NCBI GenBank assembly: GCA_019694395.1
Contig: JAIBCC010000020.1
Coordinates: forward strand, 52,539 to 116,538
Source: Pyrinomonadaceae bacterium
Lineage (GTDB): Bacteria; Acidobacteriota; Blastocatellia; Pyrinomonadales; Pyrinomonadaceae
Length of the DNA: 64,000 nt
Direction: 5' to 3'
Of this stretch, positions 39,745 to 48,064 are shown piece after piece (within the stretch, counting starts at the first letter, position 1; every line of letters begins with the position of its first letter). The notes beneath the pieces are model-generated. The model searched no databases. It saw nothing but the letters and a program-made list of their open reading frames with translations, and had not been told where the DNA came from. A program made the translations under genes and the position numbers.

Positions 39745-41448
39745 TTAATCTCCCAGATTTATTTTCCGCAAAATAGCCTGAAAACGAGGGTCTTCTCTGA
39801 TCGGATCATAAAAAGGATCAACATTGATGTAAGCCAAACCAAAATTGACTCCATTGGCTCTCCGCTCCAAGTCTTGAAAAACAGATTCTCTATCAAATTT
39901 GTTTTTTTCTTTGATTCTTTGTAGATAACCTTTGGCAAAGTATTGATTCGGTTCAATAAGTATCGCCTGATTTGCCAATTCAGTCGCTTTCTCGTAATCG
40001 TTGGCGAAGTAGTAAATTTGCCCCAGATCAGCAATCAGAGTTGGCGAAACCGGATCAAATTCTAATGCTTTTTCCATTTCAACTTTGGCTTCATCCAAAC
40101 GGCGATGAATAGTCAGCCAACAAGCCAGCCAATGATGCGCGTTGACATTTCGCGGGTCTAATTCCAATGCACGGCGTAGAGATTTCTCAGCACCTTCCCA
40201 ATCAAATTGATGGAAAATCTGCATAAATCCCTGAACCGCAAAAGCATCCGCCTGTGAGTCGTCCAAAGTGAGTGATTTTTCCAGATAGTTTTTAGCTTCA
40301 ATCGCTTGCGGAGAATTTTTCCAACCGCCAAAAGCCCTCGCTTCAGCCAACATTGTATAAGCAGGGGCAAAATTCGGGTCTAATTCAATCGCTTCAAGAA
40401 AAAAGGCAATACAATCCGTGCGGTTACGAAGTTTTTCCAGTCCTTTAAGATACGCTGCATAAGCCGGAATCGTGGTTGGGCGATGTTTTTCGGCTTGCGC
40501 TCTTTCTTCCGGCGTTAAAACGCGAAGTATTTGATTGACGGTTTGTTCGGAAATAGATTCCTGCAACTTAACTACGTCTGTTTCGCTCAAATCATCCGAC
40601 CAGATAATTGAATCGTTTTTTACATCCAGCAAATTTACTGAAACCCGAAACTTATTTCCTTCCAGTAATTCGACCTTTCCCTCCAAAACAAAATCAGCCT
40701 TTTCGGTTAAGTTCTTTTTGCCGAGAGCAAATCTGGTTGATTCACTTATCACCGTATAAAGCGGACGGACATTGAATTTGCCGCGACTTCCAATTCGCAG
40801 AATCAAATTTTGAGCAAATTCAGTATCGAATGCCCTGCCGTTTGTATTAACTTGCTTAACGGGCAAAATCAATAGCGTTTTGACCGCTGAAAAAGTTGAA
40901 GGAGTGCCGTAATTAGCTTTGAAGGTTAATGTCTGAGGTTGATTTGCAGAGCTGCGAAACCAGTTTGAATAACACCAAACGCTGATTACTCCGACAGCGA
41001 AAATCCCCAAAGCAGCGAGAATTATCGTCTGTAATCTAATGTGTTTTTGAATATCAGGATTGTTTCGGGGGTTGGAGGTGATTCCGGCGTTTTTAGGGTT
41101 TTCAATGATTTCGTCAATTTCAATTTCTTCAACTTCGTGAATAAAACGATAACCGCGACGCGGAACTGTTTCGATGAAGCGGCTATTATCTTTTTTTTCG
41201 CTTAACGCTTTTCTGAGGGAAGAAACCAAAACCGCCAGAATATTTTCTTCGACGTAAGTGTTGTTCCAAAATTTTTCTAATATCTCAGTTTTTGTAACAG
41301 TTCGTCCTTGATTTTCGACAAATAAAATCAATAATTCAATGGCTTTCAAAGTAAGCGGAATTCTACTTTTTTCGCGCCAAAGAGTCTTATCGGCAACATC
41401 CAGCCGAAATTCTCCAAACTTATAGATTTTATTCACTTTTGCGTCCAT
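39745..41448 (-). CDS. Winged-helix / TM / TPR transcriptional regulator (CadC-like architecture)
   Basis: A 567-residue membrane-bound regulator. Residues about 8-107 form an OmpR/PhoB-type winged helix (YKFGEFRLDVADKTLWR...LTLKAIELLILFVENQGRTVTKTEIL...SSLRKAL...ETVPRRGYRFI). One membrane helix lies near 145-168 (IILAALGIFAVGVISVW). The exported part has a beta-rich segment (about 180-330) and several TPR repeats to the end (AYTMLAEARAFGG, AHHWLACWLTIHRR). This build is common in Acidobacteriota. It is divergent from the PqqD/cysteine-rich gene with 131 bp between, which makes that gene its most likely target (inference from position). Confidence 0.85.
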   Translation of the reverse strand: MDAKVNKIYKFGEFRLDVADKTLWREKSRIPLTLKAIELLILFVENQGRTVTKTEILEKFWNNTYVEENILAVLVSSLRKALSEKKDNSRFIETVPRRGYRFIHEVEEIEIDEIIENPKNAGITSNPRNNPDIQKHIRLQTIILAALGIFAVGVISVWCYSNWFRSSANQPQTLTFKANYGTPSTFSAVKTLLILPVKQVNTNGRAFDTEFAQNLILRIGSRGKFNVRPLYTVISESTRFALGKKNLTEKADFVLEGKVELLEGNKFRVSVNLLDVKNDSIIWSDDLSETDVVKLQESISEQTVNQILRVLTPEERAQAEKHRPTTIPAYAAYLKGLEKLRNRTDCIAFFLEAIELDPNFAPAYTMLAEARAFGGWKNSPQAIEAKNYLEKSLTLDDSQADAFAVQGFMQIFHQFDWEGAEKSLRRALELDPRNVNAHHWLACWLTIHRRLDEAKVEMEKALEFDPVSPTLIADLGQIYYFANDYEKATELANQAILIEPNQYFAKGYLQRIKEKNKFDRESVFQDLERRANGVNFGLAYINVDPFYDPIREDPRFQAILRKINLGD

Positions 41449-41579
41449 CTTAATTCGATTTTTAAGAACTAATTAAGAACTTTTTCAAGATTCTCTCCGC
41501 CTTGTTTGAGATGATTTCCCGAATTCTACACGAAACTAATAAAACAGAGCAATATTATTTTTTTTAAGGATAGCAGACT

Positions 41580-42356
41580 ATGCAAAATAAACCTTTGGCA
41601 CGTTATGAAAATATCGTCGTGCAGGATTTGGAAAATGAAATTTTGGTTTGCGATTTGAACGATAATCGGGTTCTTTGTTTGAACAACACCGCCGGGGAGG
41701 TTTGGAAATTATGTGACGGAGAAAAAGACACATCACAGATTTCTGAAATTTTGAGTAAAAAATTTCGGGCTAGTTTTACCGAAGAGATGGTTCTTTTATC
41801 TTTAGATAAACTCAATAGTGAGAATTTACTGCAATCAAAACTTTCAAATCTTGGTTTATTCAGGGAAAGTTCACGGCGTGATGTCATCCGGCGAATCGGG
41901 TTGGCTTCGATGATTGCTTTGCCTATAATTTCTTCGGTTGTGATGCCGACTGCTTTACAAGCCGCATCAGCCGGAAGCGTATCAATCGGTAATGCTTGCT
42001 CGTCAACTCCGCAATGCCAATCCGGTCTTTTTTGTGTGGATGGTGTTTGTTGTAATTCTTCCTGCACAGGTTTGTGTCAATCCTGCAATTTAGCAGGAAG
42101 GGTCGGCACTTGCTCATTCGTTCCAAACGGACAAGACCCTGACGGTGAATGCGGAGGCGCAGCAATTACCTGTAATGGCACAGGAGCCTGCACCGGTGGA
42201 CTCGGAACAGTTTGCACCCTTGCCTCAGAATGCCAAAGCGGTTTTTGTGTGAACGGCTATTGTTGTAATTCGAGTTGCTCAGGAGTCTGCCAAGCGTGTG
42301 ATTTTCCGGGTTTCCACGGAATTTGCAGAACTCTCCCGCCGTTATTTTGTCCTTAA
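41580..42356 (+). CDS. PqqD-domain / twin-arginine-like / cysteine-rich fusion protein
   Basis: A 258-residue protein with three parts. Residues 1-92 are a PqqD-like domain, the fold used as a peptide-recognition element (RRE) in RiPP maturation. Residues 98-128 are a twin-arginine-like motif and hydrophobic helix (SRRDVIRR, then IGLASMIALPIISSVVMPTALQA). Residues 140-257 are two cysteine-rich modules with the same spacing (C-x5-C-x4/5-C-x4-CC-x3-C-x3-C-x2-C-x8-C), 22 cysteines in all after the helix. The Tat-like signal is therefore internal, following a cytosolic domain. This suggests a protein that binds or presents its own exported cysteine-rich part. No radical-SAM or other modification enzyme is in the window. 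A remnant paralogue lies at 38326. Confidence 0.85.
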   Translation: MQNKPLARYENIVVQDLENEILVCDLNDNRVLCLNNTAGEVWKLCDGEKDTSQISEILSKKFRASFTEEMVLLSLDKLNSENLLQSKLSNLGLFRESSRRDVIRRIGLASMIALPIISSVVMPTALQAASAGSVSIGNACSSTPQCQSGLFCVDGVCCNSSCTGLCQSCNLAGRVGTCSFVPNGQDPDGECGGAAITCNGTGACTGGLGTVCTLASECQSGFCVNGYCCNSSCSGVCQACDFPGFHGICRTLPPLFCP

Positions 42357-42382
42357 ATTCTGGTTTAATCTCCCCCGTCACA

Positions 42383-42419
42383 AAAGGACGTTTAGCTTTG
42401 AAAAAGGCTTGCGTCCTTT
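42383..42419 (+). terminator. Terminator after the PqqD fusion gene
   Basis: AAAGGACG / CGTCCTTT 8-bp outer stem with partial inner pairing (AGC/GCT), followed by CCTATTTTTC, between convergent genes. Confidence 0.75.
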
Positions 42420-42420
42420 C

Positions 42421-43611
42421 CTATTTTTCTATCGCAATCAGCTTTGTTGTTTCCAATTCCTTGCCGCCTTCACCGATTGCCGAGACCTTCCATTTTAACT
42501 GTTTAGAAGTTGTTAAGGCTTGAATAAACGAGGGCAGTTGATAAGTTCTGGCGGTTGGCAAAACAACTGCCGAAAAGACTTTTTTGCCGTCTTCGTCTTC
42601 GATTTCGAGCCGATAAATTTTAGTATTTTCGATAGGTTTCCAGGTCAAAATTATCGGTGCAATTTCTTCGCTTTCGCCGCTGATTGCCACATTAGTAATT
42701 TGGGTAACATCCGCATTGCTCGAATTTCCGACGTAATAACGCAAAACCGGCATCGAAAACCCGGCAACCGCACCGTTTTCGCCTGAATTAACGGCATCGC
42801 TTGCTTCAACACGGAAAAGCAGCAGATACATTCCTTCAATCGTTTTATCAATCCGCCAGTTTTCCGGTCCCGGCAAAGTATATTTTCCGCCCGGAGGCAA
42901 ATTGATGTTGAAACGGTTCAAAAGTGTGTAGCGTTTTTGCAAAGCGCGTTCTTCGGGCGGAAGCGCGGCTTCGCTCAATAAATCGCGTCTGTCGGGAAGC
43001 TGTTCGCCCGGTTTGACGATTTCCCAACGACCTTTCAACCGTCCCGTTCCGGTATAACGGATTTCGGCGGTAATTTTCGGTAATTCTTCATCAGGTTTGA
43101 TAAATGGCACAACCTTAATTCCGTCTAACCATTGGAGTTTAACGGCAGTCAGCGAAAAAGGAACTCCTGCGCCGTTTCCGCTCAAACGAATCGTGACCGG
43201 AACATATTCGTCCAATCCGCCCACGGTGCTGATAAAATGGCGAACATAATAAAATTGTGAATTATTTCCGTTGACGGCATCCGTGTAGGCGCGACGTGCG
43301 ACCGTCGGCGTGATGGACATAATATCGGTGTAGCGGTTATTAATGAGTTTCGCCTGATTATAACGCGCCGGAAGTGTTCCGAAAATAGTCGCCGGATCGC
43401 ATTTGAAACCAATACTCGGCGCAGCAGAAATAATCGCTCCGCACCAAACTGATTCGGCAGGAGTTAAATTAACCACATTGCTGAAAGTCAGATTAACGCT
43501 GGTTGCTCCTTGCGAATAAGCCGTGACATTATTCGGCGAAACCGACACTTGCGGAAAAACCGAAATGGCTAAGATAAAAATAAAAATTAAACCGATAAAA
43601 TATTTAGTCAT
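42421..43611 (-). CDS. Secreted protein with Fn3-like C-terminus, unknown function
   Basis: A 396-residue exported protein, last gene of a minus-strand cluster. Signal peptide to about residue 20 (MTKYFIGLIFIFILAISVFPQ). The mature protein is beta-rich, with two cysteines (VWCGAII, FKCDPAT). The final ~85 residues resemble a fibronectin type III-like domain (APIILTWKPIENTKIYRLEI...QLKWKVSAIGEGGKELETTKL). It begins 104 bp after the beta-barrel gene ends, with an inverted repeat between them. It may be a surface or periplasmic partner of the barrel (inference from order). No family recognised. Confidence 0.65.
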   Translation of the reverse strand: MTKYFIGLIFIFILAISVFPQVSVSPNNVTAYSQGATSVNLTFSNVVNLTPAESVWCGAIISAAPSIGFKCDPATIFGTLPARYNQAKLINNRYTDIMSITPTVARRAYTDAVNGNNSQFYYVRHFISTVGGLDEYVPVTIRLSGNGAGVPFSLTAVKLQWLDGIKVVPFIKPDEELPKITAEIRYTGTGRLKGRWEIVKPGEQLPDRRDLLSEAALPPEERALQKRYTLLNRFNINLPPGGKYTLPGPENWRIDKTIEGMYLLLFRVEASDAVNSGENGAVAGFSMPVLRYYVGNSSNADVTQITNVAISGESEEIAPIILTWKPIENTKIYRLEIEDEDGKKVFSAVVLPTARTYQLPSFIQALTTSKQLKWKVSAIGEGGKELETTKLIAIEK

Positions 43612-43627
43612 AATAACTCCAAAACCA

Positions 43628-43718
43628 ATTCACAGGGATGAAAGGGATGAAGGCGATATTTTTTAGAACAGACAAAAATAAACAAATCCCTGTCTATCCC
43701 CTCTATCCTTGTGAATTA
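43628..43718. repeat. Intergenic inverted repeat (GGGATGA-type)
   Basis: AATTCACAGGGATGAAAGGG on the left (43628 on) is mirrored by a right arm ending CTTGTGAATT at about 43717. GGGATGA occurs at 43635 and 43644; its complement TCATCCC is the heptamer unit at 48490-48517 in the same cluster. Confidence 0.65.
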
Positions 43719-45929
43719 AAAGAAATTAAACGTCAACCCTGCCGTCAAAATCTTGACTCGGGTGCGGTTGTCGGTAATTGCCGTAAAATCACGAATTCGC
43801 GCGTATGTGTCGGCATAGCGGATGAACGACTGCATTCCGACTTTTCTGAATTTGCTTTTTTCTTTAGTAAAATTGTAAGCAAATTGAATATCAAAATTTG
43901 TGTTTTTGTTGTCATTTGTTCCGGCTCTGTCACCTGCAATCGTATTGGAAAGATTACTGGCAAAAGTCGCTCCTTTGAACGGCTGCCAGTTTATTCCAAA
44001 GGTTAAAGCCTTTGTATTATTGATTTGCGAGAGTTCCAGATTATTTTGGCTTTCCAGATTCAGCCCAACACTAAAACTCAGAGTTGAAAGCGGGTTTAGC
44101 CCAACAGTGAAACCGTGCGTCCATCCGATCTGGTCATTTTTCTCGACAATTTTTTGTTTGTTGTCGGCAAAAGAACGGTTGTAGCGATACTCAAAATTAA
44201 ATTTGGTAAACTGCCAGGTCGAACTAAAAGATTGATTCGTGTTGACCAAATCGGGAATCGTTGAAGGATCAATTTCAAATCCGCCGTTGACGGGAATCCC
44301 CGCCCCGAATTGATGCGTAATATCAATGTTGTAACCAAGTCGCGGCAAAAATTGAGAAGGCTTTTCCGCTTTGCCGATCAAAGCAGTCAACGGCAAAGCA
44401 ACTGCAAAACGATTCGCCCGTGTGATTGATTTCAAAATCGAAGGCACGTTCCGCAAATTATCGTTGGAATGATTAAAACCGTAACCAAAAGTTATTTCGC
44501 CAATCGAAGCGTCCAACGAATAATCCTGTGTAGTGCGGTCTGCGCCTGCGCCTGCGCCAAGCGATTTGTAAAGCGGTTCAACGTATTCGTGTTTGAAGCT
44601 GGCAGTTAAATTGAGGTTTTTACTCGCACTTAGTTTTAAATCTTTCAAAATCTGGTAACTCGTTTCGATGTAATGCGCCGAGCGGGTGACAGGTTTGAGC
44701 GGAACTGCATTTCCGTTCGGGTCAAGTTCCGTGTCCTGCGGATTTTGAAAACGACTCAGAGCATATCCGGCTTCGAGTTTGAATCTTTCCGAATTATCAC
44801 TGGTAATGAACCGCAAACCGAATCCGCGACTGCGTTCCGCATCGTTGATTCTGCCTTCGGAAACTCCACTCAGAGCTTGGATATAAGCATTAAATCCGGT
44901 GATTTCTAAACGCATTGCGTTTTGACGTTTAGGGATAAATTCGATGCCGAGCGTTGCGCCTTGGACTTGATGATTAAATTTTCGTAAGCCGAAAAAATTA
45001 CCGAATCCGACAATGCTCGTTCCGTTCAAAACTCCGCCCGTGACATCAAAATATTTATTGATCGGAATATTTACCGAAAGTCCGCGAGCCGAAAAACCAC
45101 TAACCAAATGCCGATTATTACCAAACGAAGTATGCCCGTAAGAGAACTTGGCTTTGCCGACCTGAAAATTCATTAAGTAGCTGGAAAGGTCAATATTCGG
45201 GGCTTTGTCGCCCAAAGTGCCAAAGCGCAGAGCCTCTTGTTTGAAACTCGAACCCGCAAAATCAAAGTTTGCATCGGCACTGAATCCGCCTTGTTTGACT
45301 TCCTGTTTGGCTGACCCCGACAAAGTAAAATCAGTAAAAGTCGCCCGTTCGGTCGGTTGATTGCTGACAGGAAAATTTGATTGAAACGGCTGAGATTTCA
45401 TCGAAACTGTGAACGAAGGGAGAAAATCGAATTTTTCCCAACCAAACAGAACTTTTTTGGGTTGGTCTTCGGTCTTTGGGTTTTGGTCTTCGGCGGGTTT
45501 ACTGCCACTACTTTCTGCCGCTGCTTCTGTTTTTTGACTGCTGCTGCCAACTGCTACTGCCAATTGAAAATGTCCGATTTCTTTCCAAACATTTGCTGTC
45601 ACCAAATAAACCGTAACTTTTGATTCTCCAACAGGTAACGGCATCAGTTTGGCATCATACGCGAGACGATTTTCAGTTTGGGTAAAAAGTCCGGTCAAAT
45701 CGGTTTCGCCGATGATAACTGCAACTCTTTCACCTGTTGCGAGCGCACGACTGAGCGAGATTTCGATGGCAGTTTCAGGAGTTATTGCCTCTTCCGCTTT
45801 AAAATTTGCAGTTGCCGTCAAGGTTTGTTCAGAAGTTTGAGCAAATGCCGTTGGTAAGTAAAAAGTAAAAAGTAAAAAGGCAAAAACAGAAAGGCTCTTT
45901 ACTAAAAATTTTATTGAAATATTGTTCAT
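43716..45929 (-). CDS. Large outer-membrane beta-barrel protein
   Basis: A 737-residue exported protein with a signal peptide (core LSVFAFLLFTFYLPTAFA), an N-terminal beta domain (about 30-130), a Ser/Glu/Lys-rich linker (SSGSKPAEDQNPKTEDQPKK), and from about 150 on many alternating amphipathic strands ending LTAGLTFNFF, with the C-terminal Phe expected of a BAM-assembled barrel. It is not a TonB receptor, as no plug motif is present. I start at 45929, directly behind a Shine-Dalgarno sequence that is the last unit of a seven-fold heptamer array. The signal peptide core itself is encoded by another heptamer array. Sixth gene of the 42421-49137 cluster. Confidence 0.8.
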   Translation of the reverse strand: MNNISIKFLVKSLSVFAFLLFTFYLPTAFAQTSEQTLTATANFKAEEAITPETAIEISLSRALATGERVAVIIGETDLTGLFTQTENRLAYDAKLMPLPVGESKVTVYLVTANVWKEIGHFQLAVAVGSSSQKTEAAAESSGSKPAEDQNPKTEDQPKKVLFGWEKFDFLPSFTVSMKSQPFQSNFPVSNQPTERATFTDFTLSGSAKQEVKQGGFSADANFDFAGSSFKQEALRFGTLGDKAPNIDLSSYLMNFQVGKAKFSYGHTSFGNNRHLVSGFSARGLSVNIPINKYFDVTGGVLNGTSIVGFGNFFGLRKFNHQVQGATLGIEFIPKRQNAMRLEITGFNAYIQALSGVSEGRINDAERSRGFGLRFITSDNSERFKLEAGYALSRFQNPQDTELDPNGNAVPLKPVTRSAHYIETSYQILKDLKLSASKNLNLTASFKHEYVEPLYKSLGAGAGADRTTQDYSLDASIGEITFGYGFNHSNDNLRNVPSILKSITRANRFAVALPLTALIGKAEKPSQFLPRLGYNIDITHQFGAGIPVNGGFEIDPSTIPDLVNTNQSFSSTWQFTKFNFEYRYNRSFADNKQKIVEKNDQIGWTHGFTVGLNPLSTLSFSVGLNLESQNNLELSQINNTKALTFGINWQPFKGATFASNLSNTIAGDRAGTNDNKNTNFDIQFAYNFTKEKSKFRKVGMQSFIRYADTYARIRDFTAITDNRTRVKILTAGLTFNFF
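45858..45878 (-). repeat. Heptamer array (GTAAAAA)x3 in signal-peptide coding region
   Basis: Three perfect GTAAAAA units (plus strand) encode the hydrophobic core of the beta-barrel signal peptide. A one-unit change would shift the frame about 20 codons after the start. Confidence 0.85.
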
Positions 45930-45935
45930 AAATTT

Positions 45936-45984
45936 ACTCCTCACTCTCTACTCCTCACTCCTTACTCCTTACTCCTTACTCCTT
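45936..45984 (-). repeat. Seven-fold heptamer array of Shine-Dalgarno sequences
   Basis: Read on the minus strand: four perfect AAGGAGT units, then GAGGAGT, AGAGAGT and GAGGAGT, followed by AAATTT and the ATG of the beta-barrel gene. The array starts at the stop codon of the preceding gene (TAA at 45985-45983) and fills the whole 53-bp space. At least six of the seven units could pair with the 16S anti-Shine-Dalgarno, but only the last is at normal spacing. Confidence 0.93.
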
Positions 45985-46675
45985 ACTTTGTAACAGTTAG
46001 CTGATATTGAAACTTATTGACCACGCTGTCGGCATCAATTCGCACTTGAACGAGATGACCTTTGACCCCGGTTACGGTTTTGGTGATAACTTCGCCTTCG
46101 TTGTCGTTGCCTTTATCAAATTCGACTTGAGCCAGTTTGACGAAATTTCCTTTTTCATCAACTTTGCAAATGATGATGTCGGCTTGGGCTTTACCTTCGA
46201 CCTTTTTGACCTTAACTGTAATACTGTCTTTATCTACGGGCGCGGCACTGATAAAAACACGGCTGAAAGTGCTGACAACTGAGCCTGTTTGAGTATTGCC
46301 CCATTCGATCCGGCGTGGTCCGATTGTCCAACGATTGTTATTAACGGCGGCGTTGAAAAATGAAACCATTGCTTCAGCGGCTTCGGCGTATTTTTGAGCA
46401 TTTTTGATACAGGTCAGGGTTGCCGCCATCGCTACTCCACCTGTTCCGGCATTGACTCCAACGACACAACCAGTAGCAATTATCACTGCGCCCCACTTTT
46501 CGTAAACATCGCCAAAAACCTGCGCGGCAGAACGGCATTTGTCTTCATAACACGGCTCGGAAATGGAAGTTTTAGGCGCGGCTTTGCTGATGCGTTTTTT
46601 GCTGTGAACTGCTGAAAAAGCAGTTGAAGACGAAATTATAATTAGTGCAATTGTTAATAAAATTTTGATTTTCAT
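45983..46675 (-). CDS. Secreted five-cysteine paralogue C
   Basis: A 230-residue exported protein, one of three paralogues in this cluster. Signal peptide to about residue 22 (MKIKILLTIALIIISSSTAFS). The helical N-terminal domain has four cysteines (EPCYEDKC, then two more), and the beta-rich C-terminal domain begins WTIGPRRIEWGNTQTGSVV and continues with APVDKDSITVKVKK, IIICKVDEKG and VTGVKGHLVQVRID. The start at 46675 is preceded by AAGGAG; the longer frame to 46723 has no support. This copy has a longer, more hydrophobic middle (GVNAGTGGVAMAATLTC) than the other two. Confidence 0.75.
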   Translation of the reverse strand: MKIKILLTIALIIISSSTAFSAVHSKKRISKAAPKTSISEPCYEDKCRSAAQVFGDVYEKWGAVIIATGCVVGVNAGTGGVAMAATLTCIKNAQKYAEAAEAMVSFFNAAVNNNRWTIGPRRIEWGNTQTGSVVSTFSRVFISAAPVDKDSITVKVKKVEGKAQADIIICKVDEKGNFVKLAQVEFDKGNDNEGEVITKTVTGVKGHLVQVRIDADSVVNKFQYQLTVTK

Positions 46676-46739
46676 TTTTCTTTTCTCCTTTTGAAAATAG
46701 AGTGTGAGCCTCCCCAAACTCACACTCGTTTAATCGGCA

Positions 46740-47426
46740 TTAAGTCGCGGTGGTTGCGCCTGCCCCACAACTTTTGTCGAAAAATCCGTCGAGGTTTTCA
46801 GCAGTTTTCTTGGCTTTTAGAAGTTCTGCACCAAAAATTGCTGCTCCAAGAGCGACACATTTGAAAGTGACTTTACGAGCCGAAGCGTTTGGCGCGAAAG
46901 CGGTTTGCAAAAAGACCGAAGAACTATTGGAGGCTCTCAGACTTTTGGCATTGGCGATAATTTTGTCAACGTCCCCTCCGATCGAATTAATTGCTGTATC
47001 GGCATCAGTTAAGATTTTGCGTCCGGTGTTTCGTTGGAAAAATCCTTTGATCTTGCGGCTGCTCAAAAGTTCGAGAAATTGATTGTCAAGGTCTTCATTC
47101 CATTGATTTTTACTTTTGAAATTGGCAACCAACGCTTTCAAGTTACTGCGAAAATTGCTTGTTCCATCTTTAATTTTCTGTCCGGCGGCTTCCAGTAGCT
47201 TGATCGTAACCGGATCAAGCTTGTTTTCTTGTTCGATATACTCAGCCAGTTTTAAGAAATTGGCGAGATTATCGGCAAATTGGGCAATGCCTTTGACATC
47301 ATTTGAATCCCTGATTTCTGATAAATATCTTTGGGCTGATGCTTCTTGGGCGGAACTCAGTCCGATGATAAAAGCAAAAGCAATAGTCATAAATGTTGCA
47401 AATGTTTTGGTTAATTGATTTTTCAT
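46740..47426 (-). CDS. Secreted helical protein of the 42-49 kb cluster
   Basis: A 228-residue exported protein with a signal peptide ending SAQEASAQ near residue 32. The mature protein is predicted almost entirely helical (ADNLANFLKLAEYIEQENKLDPVTIKLLEAAGQ given in part), with two cysteines near the C-terminus (TFKCVALG, KSCGAGAT). No family recognised. It lies between two of the five-cysteine paralogues, 64 bp upstream of one and 20 bp downstream of the other, with a good AAGGAGAAAGG ribosome-binding site. Confidence 0.65.
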   Translation of the reverse strand: MKNQLTKTFATFMTIAFAFIIGLSSAQEASAQRYLSEIRDSNDVKGIAQFADNLANFLKLAEYIEQENKLDPVTIKLLEAAGQKIKDGTSNFRSNLKALVANFKSKNQWNEDLDNQFLELLSSRKIKGFFQRNTGRKILTDADTAINSIGGDVDKIIANAKSLRASNSSSVFLQTAFAPNASARKVTFKCVALGAAIFGAELLKAKKTAENLDGFFDKSCGAGATTAT

Positions 47427-47446
47427 TTTCCTTTCTCCTTATAAAC

Positions 47447-48052
47447 TTAGTTAGCTGATGTCGTTAATGTGTAATCGAAGGCTTTGGAAACGCCGCCTGT
47501 GCCGTCAATGAAAACCTGAACGAGATGACCTTTAACACCTGTTACTGTGGCGGATTGGTTTGAAGTTCCTTCGCCTTCTTCAAAAGTAATCGTTTTCAAA
47601 TGCGTATATTTTTTGTTCTCGTCAATTTTGCAAATCCGAATGCTTGCGCCGCCTTTGCCGCCTTTCTTTTCGATTTTGACGGTCAAACTGTCTTTGTCCA
47701 TCAACGCCGAAGTCAAAAAAGTGCGGAATGCCGGATTAACGATTGTTCCGTTTTGCGATTTGCCAACATCTAAATCACGCGGTCCGAGTGTAAAAGGTCC
47801 GTTGTTGGCAAGCTGTTTCAATTTCGGTGCAAGCTGTTGATATGTTTGGGCAGCAAGACACGCTTTCGAGGCTTCGCCGCCTGTTTTTCCGTCCGCAACT
47901 TTACCGCATTCGGTTGCCCAGTTTTTCAAAAGGCTTTCGACCACATTCAAAACTTCGCGTCCGCACGCACCGTCGGCGCAGGTTTTGGTCTGAAAATTCA
48001 AACCGGTAATTAAGCAGATCGAAAAGAGCAAAATTAAAATAAGTTTTTGCAT
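47447..48052 (-). CDS. Secreted five-cysteine paralogue B
   Basis: A 201-residue exported protein. Signal peptide to about residue 22 (MQKLILILLFSICLITGLNFQ). The N-terminal helical domain has four cysteines (TCADGACG, TECGK, ACLAAQ) and the C-terminal beta domain reads FTLGPRDLDVGKSQNGTIV, then DKDSLTVKIEKKGGKGGASIRICKIDENK and TGVKGHLVQVFID, ending YTLTTSAN. The match to paralogues A and C over the last ~110 residues is clear by eye (G-x-SQNG, (K/S)-x-KD-x-(L/I)-x-V, (I/V)C-x-(I/V)DE, GV-x-G-x-(L/I)-(V/I)Q). AGAGGAA precedes the start. The gene is 12 bp downstream of the 125-residue protein gene. Confidence 0.75.
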   Translation of the reverse strand: MQKLILILLFSICLITGLNFQTKTCADGACGREVLNVVESLLKNWATECGKVADGKTGGEASKACLAAQTYQQLAPKLKQLANNGPFTLGPRDLDVGKSQNGTIVNPAFRTFLTSALMDKDSLTVKIEKKGGKGGASIRICKIDENKKYTHLKTITFEEGEGTSNQSATVTGVKGHLVQVFIDGTGGVSKAFDYTLTTSAN

Positions 48053-48064
48053 TTTCTTATTCCT

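Noticed and set aside
42298..42498. Open frames overlapping the end of the PqqD fusion gene and its terminator
   Set aside because: They run through the hairpin between two convergent genes, lack a ribosome-binding site and lie in the wrong frame of well-supported genes.
43638..44006. 122-codon plus-strand open frame over the beta-barrel 3' end
   Set aside because: Shadow of the barrel gene; it begins within an intergenic inverted repeat and has no motif.
45936..45984. Possible CRISPR-like repeat array
   Set aside because: Units are only 7 bp and directly tandem, without spacers; no cas gene is present.
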